Source of the DNA: Pterois miles
Taxonomy: Eukaryota > Chordata > Actinopteri > Perciformes > Scorpaenidae
Assembly: GCA_947000775.1 (NCBI GenBank)
Contig: CAMQGK010000341.1
Coordinates: forward strand, 3,441,501-3,505,500
Length of the DNA: 64,000 nucleotides
Reading direction: 5' to 3'
Shown: positions 1-11,412 of the stretch, in pieces
Numbering within the stretch: position 1 is the first letter of the stretch
How the letters are laid out: the number at the start of each line of letters is the position of its first letter
The notes under the pieces: generated by a model
Told to the model about the DNA's origin: nothing
The model's database searches: none
Seen by the model: the letters and a program-made list of their open reading frames with translations, nothing else
Translations under genes and position numbers: made by a program

Positions 1-87
1 CATCGTTATCTGGACAGCTTGCAGAATCAGTGTCTCCATGTGTGGAGACGGCTCCTGAAAGTCCAACCGACTCTCTCTGAGCTTTAA
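1..87 (+). CDS. Possible C-terminal end of an unidentified plus-strand gene
   Basis: The first 28 codons of frame 1 are open and end in TAA at 85-87. The residues run HRYLDSLQNQ to QPTLSEL, a leucine-rich, amphipathic-looking stretch. An AATAAA lies 70 bp after the stop (156-161), which is the arrangement expected for a last exon. The acceptor would lie before the window, so it cannot be checked. I do not recognise the protein. An open frame of 28 codons can occur by chance, so this rests mainly on the stop and poly(A) spacing. Confidence 0.35.
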   Translation, partial: HRYLDSLQNQCLHVWRRLLKVQPTLSEL

Positions 88-1089
88 CCAAATCCTATCA
101 GACGTTATACACAACTCTTTGCCAACAGCAGAAGCTGCCAAACGCACTCATGTGAAATAAATTATTTCTGTATATTCATATTTTAAAAATGCACCATGAA
201 TTTCATTATCTAAAATTAGTCTGATAGAATAATAAAATGGGAAAGAGTCTTATCAATAAACCGTTTCAGCAGATTAAACACTATGCTCAAGTTTACATAC
301 AATGATCGAATGATTAAAGATAACTGGTTCAGCGTATCGACTATTCAGCTAATGCAAAATCACTAGAAGGAGCTTTGTTTAGTTTAGAGATCTGCATATT
401 GAAAGTCATCTGATCAGCTTATCTGTTCATGTAAGTGCAAAACGTAATAATCCTCCAAACAGGAAGACCGCTGTGCTGCAGGTACATGGCTGTGAATCAC
501 AGGAGGACATAAATCAAATAGCTTAGGTAGTCCTGTAGTTTGATTCAGCTGCACTTAGTTTATTTTTTATATTTGGAGTGGATGAAGTTGGACATGCATT
601 CAAAATACAAACTTTATATTATAATTTAATTTGAAATAAAATAAATAAATAAATAAAGGTTTGTTGTTTTAAGATAAATATTATAAGAAAAAATATTTAA
701 CCATTATGCATTGCATTTGGTGATTTTAATATTAGTTAATAATAATTTAATTCTGTGTAGGAAGAGGCATGATTAAGACATGACTGAATATAAGAAAATA
801 AATGTGTTACATAAATACGAATCAATATTCTGCCAATGTAATGACCATTTCTCCCCTCCGATGTTTTCAGAAACACCTTGTAGTTACTGTTTAGCTGTAA
901 AATGAGACAGTTTGCTCCAGCTGGTGGAGCTGGTGCTTGGTTTTTCCTCAACTGATCTCAACATGGCTGCCGGGTCACGACGAGCCTCCAGGAAGAGCGG
1001 CGGCCCAATGTGACTTTTTTTTCCCCCCATAGACTTACACTGAGAAAGAGACATCTGTAACTTAATGGATAATTTTTTGAGGTGAATCA
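88..1089. other. AT-rich intergenic stretch with no gene seen
   Basis: Apart from the poly(A) signal there is only AT-rich sequence, with a short (AAAT)n run near 638-658. The few open frames are short and show no recognisable protein or splice structure. Confidence 0.6.
156..161 (+). promoter_or_regulatory. Candidate poly(A) signal AATAAA for the gene ending at 87
   Basis: AATAAA occurs 70 bp downstream of the candidate stop codon. The surrounding DNA is AT-rich, where the hexamer also arises by chance. Confidence 0.35.
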
Positions 1090-1660
1090 ACTCTGCTGTA
1101 CAAACACTCTAATAGTCCTTATTTAAATAATAAGGTCCTAAAGTTGTAAAACACACTAATAGCTGAATCCAGAGTTATTTCCTGCCTCTCTTTATATCTA
1201 TGGAGACCAAGACCATGATGAAAGCACAAACTGTGACGTTGGGACACCATGACCAAGTTATGTGACCGAGAGGACGCTGCTGTGCACATTAGACATGTGC
1301 AATAGGGCCCAGTAAGACCCGGAAGATCCAGAGGATCCGGGTACTTTTCCAAACCCGGAAATATGCTCACTGACTTCAAGCACCACTGAGCAACTTTCAT
1401 AGTAATGAACGGAGCCTCGCCTCCGACACTGGATCCAGGTCTCTTTATACATCTCATTCTTCGTTTGATTGGAGTTCAGAGTGATTGACAGCTGCACAGG
1501 AAGGACAGACTCCAGCTCAGCTCTGATTGGTTGTTTTCCTCCGGTCTGTGAAATCTTGTAGATGCCGTCAGGAGCACCGGAGGACACAGAGGAACATGAT
1601 ATTTCTAAGATTACCTGTCTCATGCACTACTGTCAGGATATAGTGATTATTCTATGAAAA
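1090..1660 (-). repeat. Interspersed repeat family A, copy 1 (reverse)
   Basis: The reverse complement contains segments that recur at 19065-19385 and 45255-45460. Shared blocks include the stretch reading tcctctgtgtcctccggtgc and a later block starting atgtataaagaga and ending near the phrase tcagctattaatg. The spurious 112- and 121-codon open frames here are products of this repeat. No ends or target-site duplications could be defined, so the class is unknown. Confidence 0.7.
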
Positions 1661-1977
1661 AACTGTATTTTTGACATTATATTTGCTCTATTTCTACCCA
1701 CAGCAGCTTCTCTCAATCATGTATTTTTGTCTTTTTCCCCTCATCTCTAAAGGGCATTTGAACAGTACAAGCAGATTTATGGTAAAAGATCAACAAAGAA
1801 GCCACAAGAGGGCAAAATTACAGAGAAATGTTGTTGTTAACCTGTATACTAGTTTATTATACATTACCACAGTATTTAAATGTATATAGCAGTAAAACAC
1901 AGTGGGAATACCTGATGAGTCCATATTAAAGGGTGATTTAGTGTATATTTTCCCTAATATTTTTCCGTTTATGTAAC

Positions 1978-2008
1978 CGTGACGTGACGCTGCCCTGTCA
2001 CGGTCACG
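1978..2008 (+). promoter_or_regulatory. Imperfect palindrome with CRE/E-box-like cores upstream of tmem254
   Basis: The left arm CGTGACGTGAC (1978-1988) pairs with the right arm GTCACGGTCACG (1997-2008), with one extra base in the right arm. It contains TGACGTGA- and TCACGTC-like cores that resemble CREB/ATF or USF sites. It lies 68-98 bp upstream of the tmem254 ATG, in a locally GC-rich stretch with no TATA box. A role in the tmem254 promoter is inferred from position only. Confidence 0.45.
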
Positions 2009-2075
2009 TCTCCTCTCGCTGCTTTTACTACACGGTCGTATTTGACAGCGGGACCAACGCACAGAAGCAGCAGCT

Positions 2076-2162
2076 ATGGCTAAAAGTGATGGAGGCGATT
2101 ACTTTAAAAGAACCAGCCTGTTCTGGATCGCCTTCGTGACACTGGGTGTCGGACATTTCACC
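2076..2162 (+). CDS. tmem254: tmem254 coding exon 1
   Basis: Encodes residues 1-29, from MAKSDGGDYFKR to GHFT, and ends in phase 0 at a strong GTAAGT donor. It contains the start of the first membrane helix. Confidence 0.92.
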
Positions 2163-5100
2163 GTAAGTTCACCGATTTAGCGGCTGTAACAGCGGCGACA
2201 CAGAACAAGGTGTTTCACGGGATTTCGCTCCGGTACATTTTGTGTGTTGTGTCGCGTAAAATGTCCTCCGGGTTTCTTCTCTTAGTAAAAAAAACAGACG
2301 CTGCTGTCGTGCCGGGTTCAAACTATTTTTCCTATAATGCCGTTTAACGTTAGACATTTTGTGAACATGTTCTGGTATCACGGTAGATTTTGAGGTCATT
2401 GCCAAGCCACTGTTTATCTAGTTGATATCTGACCTTATCAGCTTTAATTCAGACCACAGGTCAAACACATTTTAGTCCAAAGTTCATCCTATCAGCTAAC
2501 TCTGTCTTTTCTAAGCAAACATTTACGTACCAAACTCCATTCAAAATATGCTAACGTTAACGTTCCCACATTCTCTGGCAAACGGCATCTGCTGTAAACT
2601 AGTCCCTGAAACACACCGCGGAAACAGAAACTGGGCTTCGTTGTAGCTGAAGCAGCGGCGCCTGGTCAATCAACTATCCGCCGAATTGATTAATAGACGA
2701 AGTACGTTTGAAAAATGTAAACAGTTAAAAGGGCTGTGATCCGCTGCGCTGGGCAGAAGGCGAACACGACCCAAACTGTAAACTTTTAAATGGACATTGG
2801 TGCAAATCTCCACACAAGTGTTCACGCGTCGCACACAGGCCACCATTTGCCACGTGCACAGTAATGTAAACGGGAACCGCGCTGAAGAAGGAAAATAACT
2901 ATACAACAAAATAGACTGTTTATAAGTCATTTCATAATCAGTCCTAGTTAAAGAAACACTGTGTGCATGTCTGACATCCAAACCACAGATGAAGCGCAGC
3001 CTCTGGGCGGAGAGGCCCCTCCAACAATGCCTCCCTTTGTTTCCCAAACACCAGTCCTAGTCCACATGGACACATACCTGACACCACACAGGTGGACACA
3101 AGAGGACAACAGCAACACGGCACAATGCCACATCATGTCATCTAGACTTCACTGGGATTTGTAGTCTGGTGTGAGTTTTCATACACAGCTCATGTGTCTC
3201 TGTACGAGGAAAGGCCTATATTTCTTTGGTATGCTTGGTATTTTGTCGTGTCAGAGGGGTATAGTAAGTTAGTAAGTAAGTAAAACTCAGGTATGTAATG
3301 ACACTTTTGGTATAATGCACAAAATAAATGCAAATGATGGGACAAACTGTACACCGGTCGGCCATAACAGCAGCATTACGACCACTGCCAGGTGAAGTGA
3401 CTGGCAGTGGGGGGTATATGAGGCAGAAAGTGGACGTTTAGTCCCTGATGGTGATGTGTTGAAGCAGAAATAATGGGCGGCGTAAGGATGAGAGCGACTG
3501 ACAAATAATGATGGCCAGACGACTGGGTCAGAGCATCTCCAGAACTGCAGCTGTTGTGGGATGTTCCCGGTCCGCAGTGGTCAGGACCTACCAGAGGTGG
3601 TCCAAGGAGGGGAACCGGTAAGCGACAGGGTCACTGATGCACATGGGGAGCAAAGGCTGGCCCCTGTTGTCCAAACCAATAAAGAGCTACTGGAGCTCAA
3701 ACTGCTGAGACAGTTAATGCTGGTTCTGATACCATATATAAACTATACCAGTTTTTGGGCTGCGAAGCTTTATTTTCTAAGGTATTCGAAGGCTTGCGGG
3801 GCAGCAGGCTGACATGTTCTTCTGTTTCAGTGGTGCTGCCACATCACTGTACACATCAGGGTTCCCACGGGGTCTTAAAAAGTTAAAAAAAATCCAATAA
3901 CCTGAAGTAAAGGCCCCCCAAAAATCTCAAAATCTCACGAAATATCTTAAAAGCTCTTAAAAATTCATTAACCCTGCGTTAATTTCAAAGGGAAGGCATC
4001 ATCTTTCTTCTAAATGTGTTTTGTGAGGACGTTGTAATAAAACTATATCCAGACAGCGTTTGGAGCTACAGCTGCACTAAAAGCTGCTCTGGAGTGAACA
4101 CTATAACCAAACATCAGTCACAGCAAAGACGACGTTGACTTTTATATCCTTGAATTTATATCAGTGGTACTTTCTTGCCAGTATGGACGTGAAGTCGGTC
4201 TTAAACTGCATTCATAGTGGTCTTAAAAAAGTCTTAAATCTGACTTGTTAATATCTGTAGCACATACACACGCACACACGCACACACACACACGCACACA
4301 CAGCGATATCCACCAGAGAATAACTAATAATAATTCATGTTGTATATTATTATTACATACTTATATATATGAAACAAAAAAACAAACACAAAGCATTCGC
4401 ATAGTGAATTGAACGTTGATTACCATGGCAACAGTCGAGGATTCGAAGCATTCAGGTCAGCTCTATTCAGGTTGTTTGCTCACTTTAAACTAGCTTTAAC
4501 TTCACTGATGTAATTGAGGTTAATAGTTATTATTATTATAGAAACTGTTAAGGAATGATTGCATTTGGAATTAATAGCTGATCAAAAAAAACCCGGTTGT
4601 GAGCTGAAGCAGATTTAAAGACGCTGACTAACGTAGAAGATTCAGAGTCTAACAACACACCGACTCGTTGGGTTTCACATGACGAAACTTAAATGTAAAC
4701 CCACCAAAAAACCCAACATGGTGTAGAACCGATTCACCTCCAGAGCTGCGACAAATCTAATATCATCTCTCAACAAGGCTTCCCTTTGTGTACGTACAGC
4801 TTTAAAGTGGAGACGGCTGCAGAGAACCATTCAGTCCTCACAGGAAAACCCATAACCTCACAGAGTCATTAATTATCACTGGAACGGCAGCTCGCTGCCT
4901 CCGAGCAGACAGATGATAGCTGGTGTCAACCAGCTTTGAACATTAAATGTCGGTAAATGGACCAGGACCATGTGGACCACAGTCAGAGGGAGAACCAATA
5001 ATGCTTCTTTTGATGAGCTGCATGCTATGAAATGTGTGACAGATTATTGTACCATCATTTTAAACACAAACAGCTTTTTGACTTAAATGTTGTGTTTAAG

Positions 5101-8100
5101 GATCCATGAAAATCGGTTATGAGAAGTGTCTCAGCATTAAACAGCCCATAATGGGGTCATTTCATGTCAATCCAGATTTTTGTTTATGTACATGTTTGTA
5201 TATGGTATTTGACACCAAAAAATAAATGATGTCAGATATTTTCACTGAATTTTGAGAATTGCATATTTTGTGTGGCCGTTGGTCATTTAGTCATTTTCAC
5301 ACCCTGAAAACGTCTCGGAGAGGAAGCCATTTGTAGCCTCATATCTTCAGTTTACATATGAAGTTAGCACAGAAGGAAGAGTAACTTCGCACACAATATG
5401 GCCACATATAGATCCATAAGTCTACATCACCATACTAGTCATATACAGTATTCTGTTCATGTTATAGCCCCTGAAAGTTGGTATAACACCACTCAAACAC
5501 TGTATTTAAGAAAAGATATAAACTTAAAAATTAGAAAAATATGCAGTTAAAACAGCCAACGGGCTAACAGAACAATGGCTGAACATCAGGGAGAAGAAAA
5601 CACTAAATATGTGAAAATGGAAATATTGGGGCAAAAAACTTTGGCAAAATTCTGCCAAAATATTTCACAGAACATTTTTTGGGGTCAAATAGTAAACCGT
5701 AAACATAATCTTTATATGCAGCGTATGTGTCTAATTATGTGTTAATGTTGAACTTCTCTGTGTTTTGCAGTGCATCGTGTTTGCACCAGAAAAATTCCCC
5801 TTCGAGTACCTCGGTCCATACGGCACCTTCTGCAGATACCTTGCGGATAACTATGCCGGCATCATGAACAAAGTGTAAGTGATAACAAGTGTCTCCTGTT
5901 AGCATGAGAGATATTCTTATTGATTACATCTCGTTTCCAGGGTTTCGTTTTGTGTCCGTAAATCGTGTAGTACACAGATTACGTCCTGTAGTACTGCGTC
6001 TCTGAGGATGTATAGAAACACCAGCGCAGATATGGAGAAATAAATATTGTAGTGTTGACCAGTGGTGCGTTCACAAAATATTTACATGATAAGATTTTTG
6101 ATAACTTATCAACAGTAATGTGGATATAATGTTTAAGTGGGCAAATTGCAAATAATAGAACTGCTAGAACAGTCTGGTCAGTTCAGCAAATTACATGAAT
6201 TTACTGTAAAGCAAAACAAAACCTGATCATATTACAATATCCAAAATTTCATATCATAATATCCGTATGATATCGGGATACTGCCTGGCCCGGCTGCATA
6301 GATCCAAAAGTGGTTTTATATCAAGGAGTCAGTCCAGTCTAGAAGAGTCACATTCAGAAATGTTTTCTAAGTGAAAAGTTCAACGGTACGTTGAGCTAAC
6401 GTTGGTAGCATGCTAGCTCTGTAACATATAGAGGACAAGCATACGTCTTTCAGCAAAAGAGTTCACAAAAATGTTAAATAACTAACTTTTCACTTAGAAA
6501 AAGTTAGTTTTAGAATAAGTTTCATTTTTAGGAGAGTTACTGTAGCAGCCACGGTGCTGCGTTCACTGTCTCCAGTTCACCGTCAGGAGAGTTACTGTAG
6601 CAGCCACGGTGCTGCGTTCACTGTCTCCAGTTCACCTTCAGGAGAGTTACTGTAGCAGCCACGGTGCTGCGTTCACTGTCTCCAGTTCACCGTCAGGAGA
6701 GTTACTGTAGCAGCCACGGTGCTGCGTTCACTGTCTCCAGTTCACCGTCAGGAGAGTTACTGTAGCAGCCACGGTGCTGCGTTCACTGTCTCCAGTTCAC
6801 CGTCAGGAGAGTTACTGTAGCAGCCACGGTGCTGCGTTCACTGTCTCCAGTTCACCGTCAGGAGAGTTACTGTAGCAGCCACGGTGCTGCGTTCACTGTC
6901 TCCAGTTCACCTTCAGGAGAGTTACTGTAGCAGCCACAGTGGTGCGTTCACTGTCTCCAGTTCACACAGTGCATATGTTCTGTCTGTTATCTGACACAAA
7001 AGTTCAGTTTTTTTTAAACGTACTCGAGGCAAATTAAGGACAGAAAAAACATGCAAGGAAACATCGTCACAGAGGTTCCCATAGGAATGAATGAACTTCC
7101 AGTTATGGACACAGAGCTATGTGGAAACGAGGCAAACTTCCTCAGAGTGAAGACACTGAGATTTGATGAGTGCTCTCACATGCTCCAATAAAAGTGTTGA
7201 GGTTTTCACTAATTCGAATGAAGGCCAATCACCAGATTCTCTTTACATCAATGACAACCTAATGATGTGCAAAGTACCCTCACAGGGCTGAAATACACTG
7301 TTCAATCAACTTCTCCCCCATTTACAGATCACCACCACTTCTCCTGGTCCAGCGCTTCGCTAATTAGCCGTTAAAGTCACATGAGTGCTGACAGCAATCA
7401 AAAGAGAAATGTTTTGTTGTTGTTTGAGTCATGTGACTTGCATACATTAAGCCGTTGAGCCTGAGAGTGTTCAGTCTCTGGTTTGATATCTGTGAAGTGG
7501 TTTTTAGGTTTAGGTCATGTGACTCGTTGATTCAGCTGGGTGTCACTAGAAAACAAAACATGTTTTCAGACTGCGCTACTGAATTTAGACTGAAGAAAAC
7601 TACAGTTGTTATAAGTATATATGTGTGTATATATATCTTTATTTATGAAGAGACGACAAACAGAAGGACTAGAGTGTATAACATGTCTCTGTTACAGGTG
7701 GTGGGCTGCCCTGGCTATCCATGTTATTGAGGCCATTGTTTCGTTGAGGGTTTGCAGGTGAGAATGACAACAACATGTTTTGTCCACTAGATGGCGATGT
7801 AACCACATGTTTTACAGCCCTGTTCCCCTAAACCTCCACTATGAAACTGGACCTTCTCAGCCAAATCAAATCAAAACTCATCTCAAAACTAAATGTCAGT
7901 ATAAATATCCAAAAGCCTTTCTCACATGTTTATACCTCCCGCTTCAGCTTGGTGTCAGACGGGGAAATTATTATTTTCTGAAGGAACAACATCTCCAGCA
8001 TTCACAGATAAAGTGTGGTGTTTCAGCGATAAGCCTTCGTCAGCGTGATCACTGGACGTAGAGCCAGTTTTAATTACTCAGATGAGTCACAGACACCAAT

Positions 8101-9148
8101 CAGCCAAGAGACTGGAAGCTTTCTGATGTCTGGAGGACAAATTATTGATTTCTAAGTATCTGAGTAATAAGCAGAGTAATGTACAGCTAGCGGGTCACCG
8201 TTGTGAATAAACCCTTCAGGGCGTCAGGGTGACGCATCGCCCTGCTGGGGTTTTAATTTAATTTATAATGTAATCAGTTCTATGGTCACTTGGATTACTT
8301 TACTTTACTTTTTTTATTTTTTTTTTTGGATTACTGGGGTGGCAGTAGCTCAGTCTGTAGGGAGTTGGCTTGGGAACCGGAGGGTCACCAGTTCAAGTCC
8401 CGACATGGACCAAGAACTGAGTGTGAACTGGTAGCTGGAGAGGTGCCAGTTTACCTCTTGGGCACTGCCGAGGTGCCCCTGAGCAAGGCACCAAACCCCC
8501 AACTGCTCGGGGCGCTTGTCAGGAGCAGCCCCCTCACTCTGACATCTCTCCATTGTTGCATGTTTGTGCATGTGTGTGTTCAGGTCTGCATGTACCGTGT
8601 ATAAGTTAACAACAGAGTGTAAAAATTGAATTTCCCCTTGCGGGACTAATAAAGGACTATCTTCTTCTTCTTCTTCTTCTTCTCCAATTGTTGCATGTAT
8701 ATGGACCTGTTTGTGCATGTGTGTGTATAAGTTAACAGAGTGAAAAAATTGAATTTCCCCTAGCGGGACTAATAAAGGAATATCTTCTTCTTCTTCTTTT
8801 AATTATGACAACAGTCATTTTCTAATCGGCGGTCAGCATTTACTTCATGACGGGACACCGGGGTAGATCATCCGAATTTCATGAGTCGACTTGACTTGTT
8901 TGATTCTCGCCACAGTAACTTAAAGGTTACGACTGGAGACTTCCTCCCACCTCTGAAGCAACTGCTGGACCGCGAACCAGCTGCTAGCTCACCGTTCCTT
9001 CACCGTTTCCTCTCTGTGCTCCTGCAGTAACAAAGGCATCAGCAACACAACCACTCGCTGCCTGTGGTGCTTCCAGACCTTCCTGTTTGGCTTCGCCTCC
9101 CTCGGCCTGCTGCTCAAGTACGACCCCGAGCGTCCCAAACAGCACTGA
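2076..9148 (+). CDS. tmem254: Transmembrane protein 254 (four coding exons)
   Basis: The coding exons are 2076-2162, 5771-5874, 7698-7757 and 9028-9148, with donors GTAAGT, GTAAGT and GTGAGA and a CAG acceptor each time. The joined frame gives 123 residues ending PERPKQH. Three hydrophobic helices are visible at about residues 15-33, 65-83 and 95-113. Family hallmarks as I know them from human TMEM254 include YFKR near the N terminus, LGPYGTF (residues 43-49), the WWAALAIHVIEA helix, KGISN and the final LWCFQTFLFG helix. TMEM254 is a small multi-pass membrane protein of unknown function. The ATG at 2076 is the first in frame after a GC-rich leader. The exon-intron structure is clean, with no disabling change. 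Confidence 0.93.
3354..3725 (+). pseudogene. Tc1/mariner-like transposase relic in tmem254 intron 1
   Basis: From 3508 the frame reads MMARRLGQSISRTAAVVGCS and then SAVVRTYQRWSKEG before a stop. The sense continues in another frame as VTDAHGEQRLAPVVQTNKELL up to about 3720. This matches the N-terminal helix-turn-helix part of Tc1-like transposases (a LGQSIS...GCSRSAV...YQRWSKEG pattern, known from the family). The frame change and the loss of the catalytic DDE part make it a dead fragment. The start boundary is approximate; 3354-3500 resembles the element's non-coding flank. Confidence 0.7.
3858..4250 (+). repeat. Interspersed repeat with gtcttaaa-rich ends
   Basis: Starts gggttcccacggggtcttaa and ends gtcttaaatctgacttg. 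This begins like a repeat common in fish genomes (recalled, not searched). A (CA)n tract follows at about 4263-4303. Confidence 0.5.
5771..5874 (+). CDS. tmem254: tmem254 coding exon 2
   Basis: Preceded by the acceptor TTTTGCAG and followed by GTAAGT. It encodes residues 30-63 (CIVFAPEKF to IMNK) plus two bases of the next codon, and carries the LGPYGTFCRYL motif conserved in the family. Confidence 0.92.
6531..6965 (+). repeat. 55-bp minisatellite, about 7.9 copies, in tmem254 intron 2
   Basis: The unit begins ggagagttactgtagcagcc and ends ttcaccgtca. Unit starts at 6531, 6586 and 6641 show an exact 55-bp period. Copies differ at only a few bases (cgtca versus cttca, and an altered last unit). 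The same unit occurs in reverse complement at 41081-41566. Confidence 0.95.
7698..7757 (+). CDS. tmem254: tmem254 coding exon 3
   Basis: A 60-bp exon between a TTACAG acceptor and a GTGAGA donor. It encodes the second membrane helix (WWAALAIHVIEAIVSLRVC) and preserves the phase on both sides. Confidence 0.9.
8336..8683 (+). mobile_element. tRNA-derived SINE, full-length-looking copy (tmem254 intron 3)
   Basis: The head resembles a tRNA gene: A-box-like gtagctcagtctgtaggg and B-box-like ggttcaagtccc (here agttcaagtccc). The body follows, then a LINE-like tail aattgaatttccccttgcgg with gactaataaagga, ending in a (CTT)n tract. Near-identical copies lie at 25788-26124 and, 5'-truncated, at 46263-46507. 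All three are on the plus strand. Confidence 0.85.
8684..8799 (+). mobile_element. Second, 5'-truncated SINE tail directly downstream
   Basis: Repeats the last part of the preceding SINE (the attgttgcatgt block, the aattgaatttcccc tail and a second CTT run). It is either a truncated insertion or a tandem duplication of the SINE 3' end. Confidence 0.75.
9028..9148 (+). CDS. tmem254: tmem254 coding exon 4 (terminal)
   Basis: Begins after CTCCTGCAG and runs to TGA at 9146-9148. It encodes NKGISNTTTRC, the third helix and a short charged tail. Confidence 0.92.
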
Positions 9149-9683
9149 CTCCGGCAGGACAAGCCCCCAGAACAACACCAGCACATCACTTCCTGTTACC
9201 TCTTCTTCTACTCTCTTCCTCTTTGATATCAAATCTCTGATATCAAGTGCAGGATGATATCTGAGCCTTTTTCTAATTAAGTAATTAAGTGAAAATCTTT
9301 GAGAGAGACACTACAGTTTACGATAGCATCTCCATTTTATTCCATAGATGTTTATATTGATATCATTAACAGAGATTATTTCAGCATCAGAGTTCTCTAG
9401 ATGAAATGCTGAATATTTAGTGCAATTTGAGGGGACTACTGTATGACCTTATTTTGTACTCTCATGATGTTTACACTCAGCTGATGGCTGCTGGGATATT
9501 TTCTCAGCTGCTGTGGTGAAGTCAGGTTGGCTGCAGATGGTCCGCTGCCATCCGCCGCCAAAGTTCCCGGGATGAAAACAGAGAGCTGCTGTATGCATTA
9601 CAAATTCCCGTTTGCCTTTCAGATACTGAAGGTCTTTGAGTTTTAATCTACAGCGTGGAAGTTCTTAATGTTTACACTGCAAA

Positions 9684-9689
9684 AATAAA
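9684..9689 (+). terminator. tmem254: Poly(A) signal of tmem254
   Basis: AATAAA lies 535 bp after the stop codon, followed about 20-40 bp later by a GT/T-rich element (tgtgttctgctgtgttgttttt). This gives a 3' UTR of about 0.55 kb. Confidence 0.6.
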
Positions 9690-9898
9690 ATAAAAAGTGA
9701 CTCACAAACTGCATGAAATGTGTTCTGCTGTGTTGTTTTTATTCCTCTGAAATGCTCTGACTTCATCCTGTATTTCACTGAAGAGTTCACGTTATAACAA
9801 AAGACAGCAGGGCGAAATGTTAGCGTCAGCCTGTAAACACCTTCAGTGCTAACACGCTGGAGTCCAGCAGCTATGCTTTACACCATTTTAGTTTAGAC

Positions 9899-10541
9899 CA
9901 GCGGTGGGCCATTACTGTTCATGGGGGCCACATGAGAAACCCAGATTGTTGCCAGGAGCCAAACAAATACTGTCAGACATAACCTGTATTTTATCACTAT
10001 AGAAAGCATAGTGTTATTCTTTTTCAGCATTTATGATACTGAAAATCCCTCCAAACAGCAGATTATTAAGAAAATTACATTATATACAGGAGTCTATGAA
10101 CCGTACAGGACTGACTGGTTAGGGTAGGAATGTTTCCATGAGCAAAACTTAACATTAACACTTACATTTAACTTAACATTAACACTTACATTTAACATTT
10201 CTGCTTTAGTATGGTAGCCAGCAGCCCCTCGGCTGTCCTCTCCTTCTCGTCTCCAGACAGCTTTCTGGATTTTTCTGCATGTTTTGTCCTATCAGTCTGA
10301 CTTATTATAGACGTGCCGCCTCAGCAGGTGACGCTACTTCAAACGTCACTTACATCAATTTACATCAATGTCAAGTGTGACAGGAAGAAGCACACTAACA
10401 ATACACCAGCATTTCAAGTAGAAACTATTTTCTTTACTGTTTTTTTCTTTTGTTTTACCTTCGTAAGTTAAATTGTGTGGTTTGTCTGAGACCTCCTGGG
10501 CCACGCAGAACCATCACGAGGGCCTTACAACCCGGATCTGG
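9899..10541 (+). mobile_element. hAT-like non-autonomous element, copy 1
   Basis: Begins cagcggtgggccattactg with gggggccacatgagaaaccc just inside. It ends near ccatcacgagggccttacaa. Related sequences occur at 33946-34179 and 58005-58510. The CAGxGGTGGGC start resembles hAT elements; the class is inferred because I could not show 8-bp target duplications. Confidence 0.55.
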
Positions 10542-10900
10542 TTTAGCGTGTTAGCATTTGCTAATTTGCACTGAACATAGTATAGCTGAGGCTGATGGTA
10601 TGTCATTAGTTTTGCAGGTATTTGTTCATAAATCAGACTAAAAGTTAAGAGAACACTTAAGTGACCATCATCGATCCATCACTGTTCAAACAAAACCACA
10701 AATATCAGCATCTTGGCGGCACCAGAAGAAAAGTCAAGAGTCGTCATCTGAGGACACAGATCTCAAACATCTCAAACAAACTTTCATGCAAATCCAAATC
10801 CAACTAATAGCTGAGATATTTCAGTCTGGACCAAAGCAGGGCACCAACCAGCAGACCAGCACTTCCTTCCCTACAGCCACACCGCTAGCTCAGGTAAAAG

Positions 10901-11412
10901 CCATAGACTATAAAAAGTGGACGTGGTCGCCGTGACGTCACCCATTGATTGTGGACTGACGCTTTGAAGCCTCAAGTTCGGCATTTTGGTCGTCGCCATC
11001 TTGGCTGTTTGCAACCAGCAGTGACACGAGAAGGTGGAGCTAAGTACAACCGAACGCTGAGTAGGATATTTTTAAAGCAACCAAAATGGTATGAATGACT
11101 TTAACAACTGAAAACACACTATGAAAGAGTTAAAAGATGAAAACACTGATAACGCCATGGTAGCAACCTGTCAATCACAAGGTAGCCCCGCCCTAAATCA
11201 TCTCCTGCTGTATTGAAGACTTGAAACTAGTGACTGAGACCATAAACTCATGTTTACAGTGTTTACTGTGGTAATAAATCAGAGAGAAGTAGGATCATTT
11301 TCTCATTGACTTCTATATAATCAGAGGAGTCGTCTCCTGCTGGCTGAAAGAATGCAGGTTTATGGCTCTTCAGCGTTGGCTTTACTTCTCAGACGCTGGA
11401 TTTGTCCACTGC
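10901..11412 (+). repeat. Interspersed repeat family B, copy 1
   Basis: Shares long blocks with 36265-36915 (reversed) and 41835-42460, for example acctgtcaatcacaaggtag and gaccataaactcatgtttac. This copy carries a perfect GTGACGTCAC palindrome at about 10931-10940. No coding capacity. Confidence 0.75.

Noticed and set aside
1119..1623. Open frames of 112 and 121 codons on the minus strand
   Set aside because: They lie wholly in interspersed repeat family A, whose blocks recur at 19.1 and 45.3 kb, and have no splice context.
6531..6965. CRISPR-like array
   Set aside because: Units are contiguous 55-bp repeats with no unique spacers, and the DNA is animal nuclear.
8350..8718. Open frames of 104 and 122 codons on either strand, with near-copies at 25.8 kb
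   Set aside because: Both are translations of the tRNA-derived SINE, not genes.
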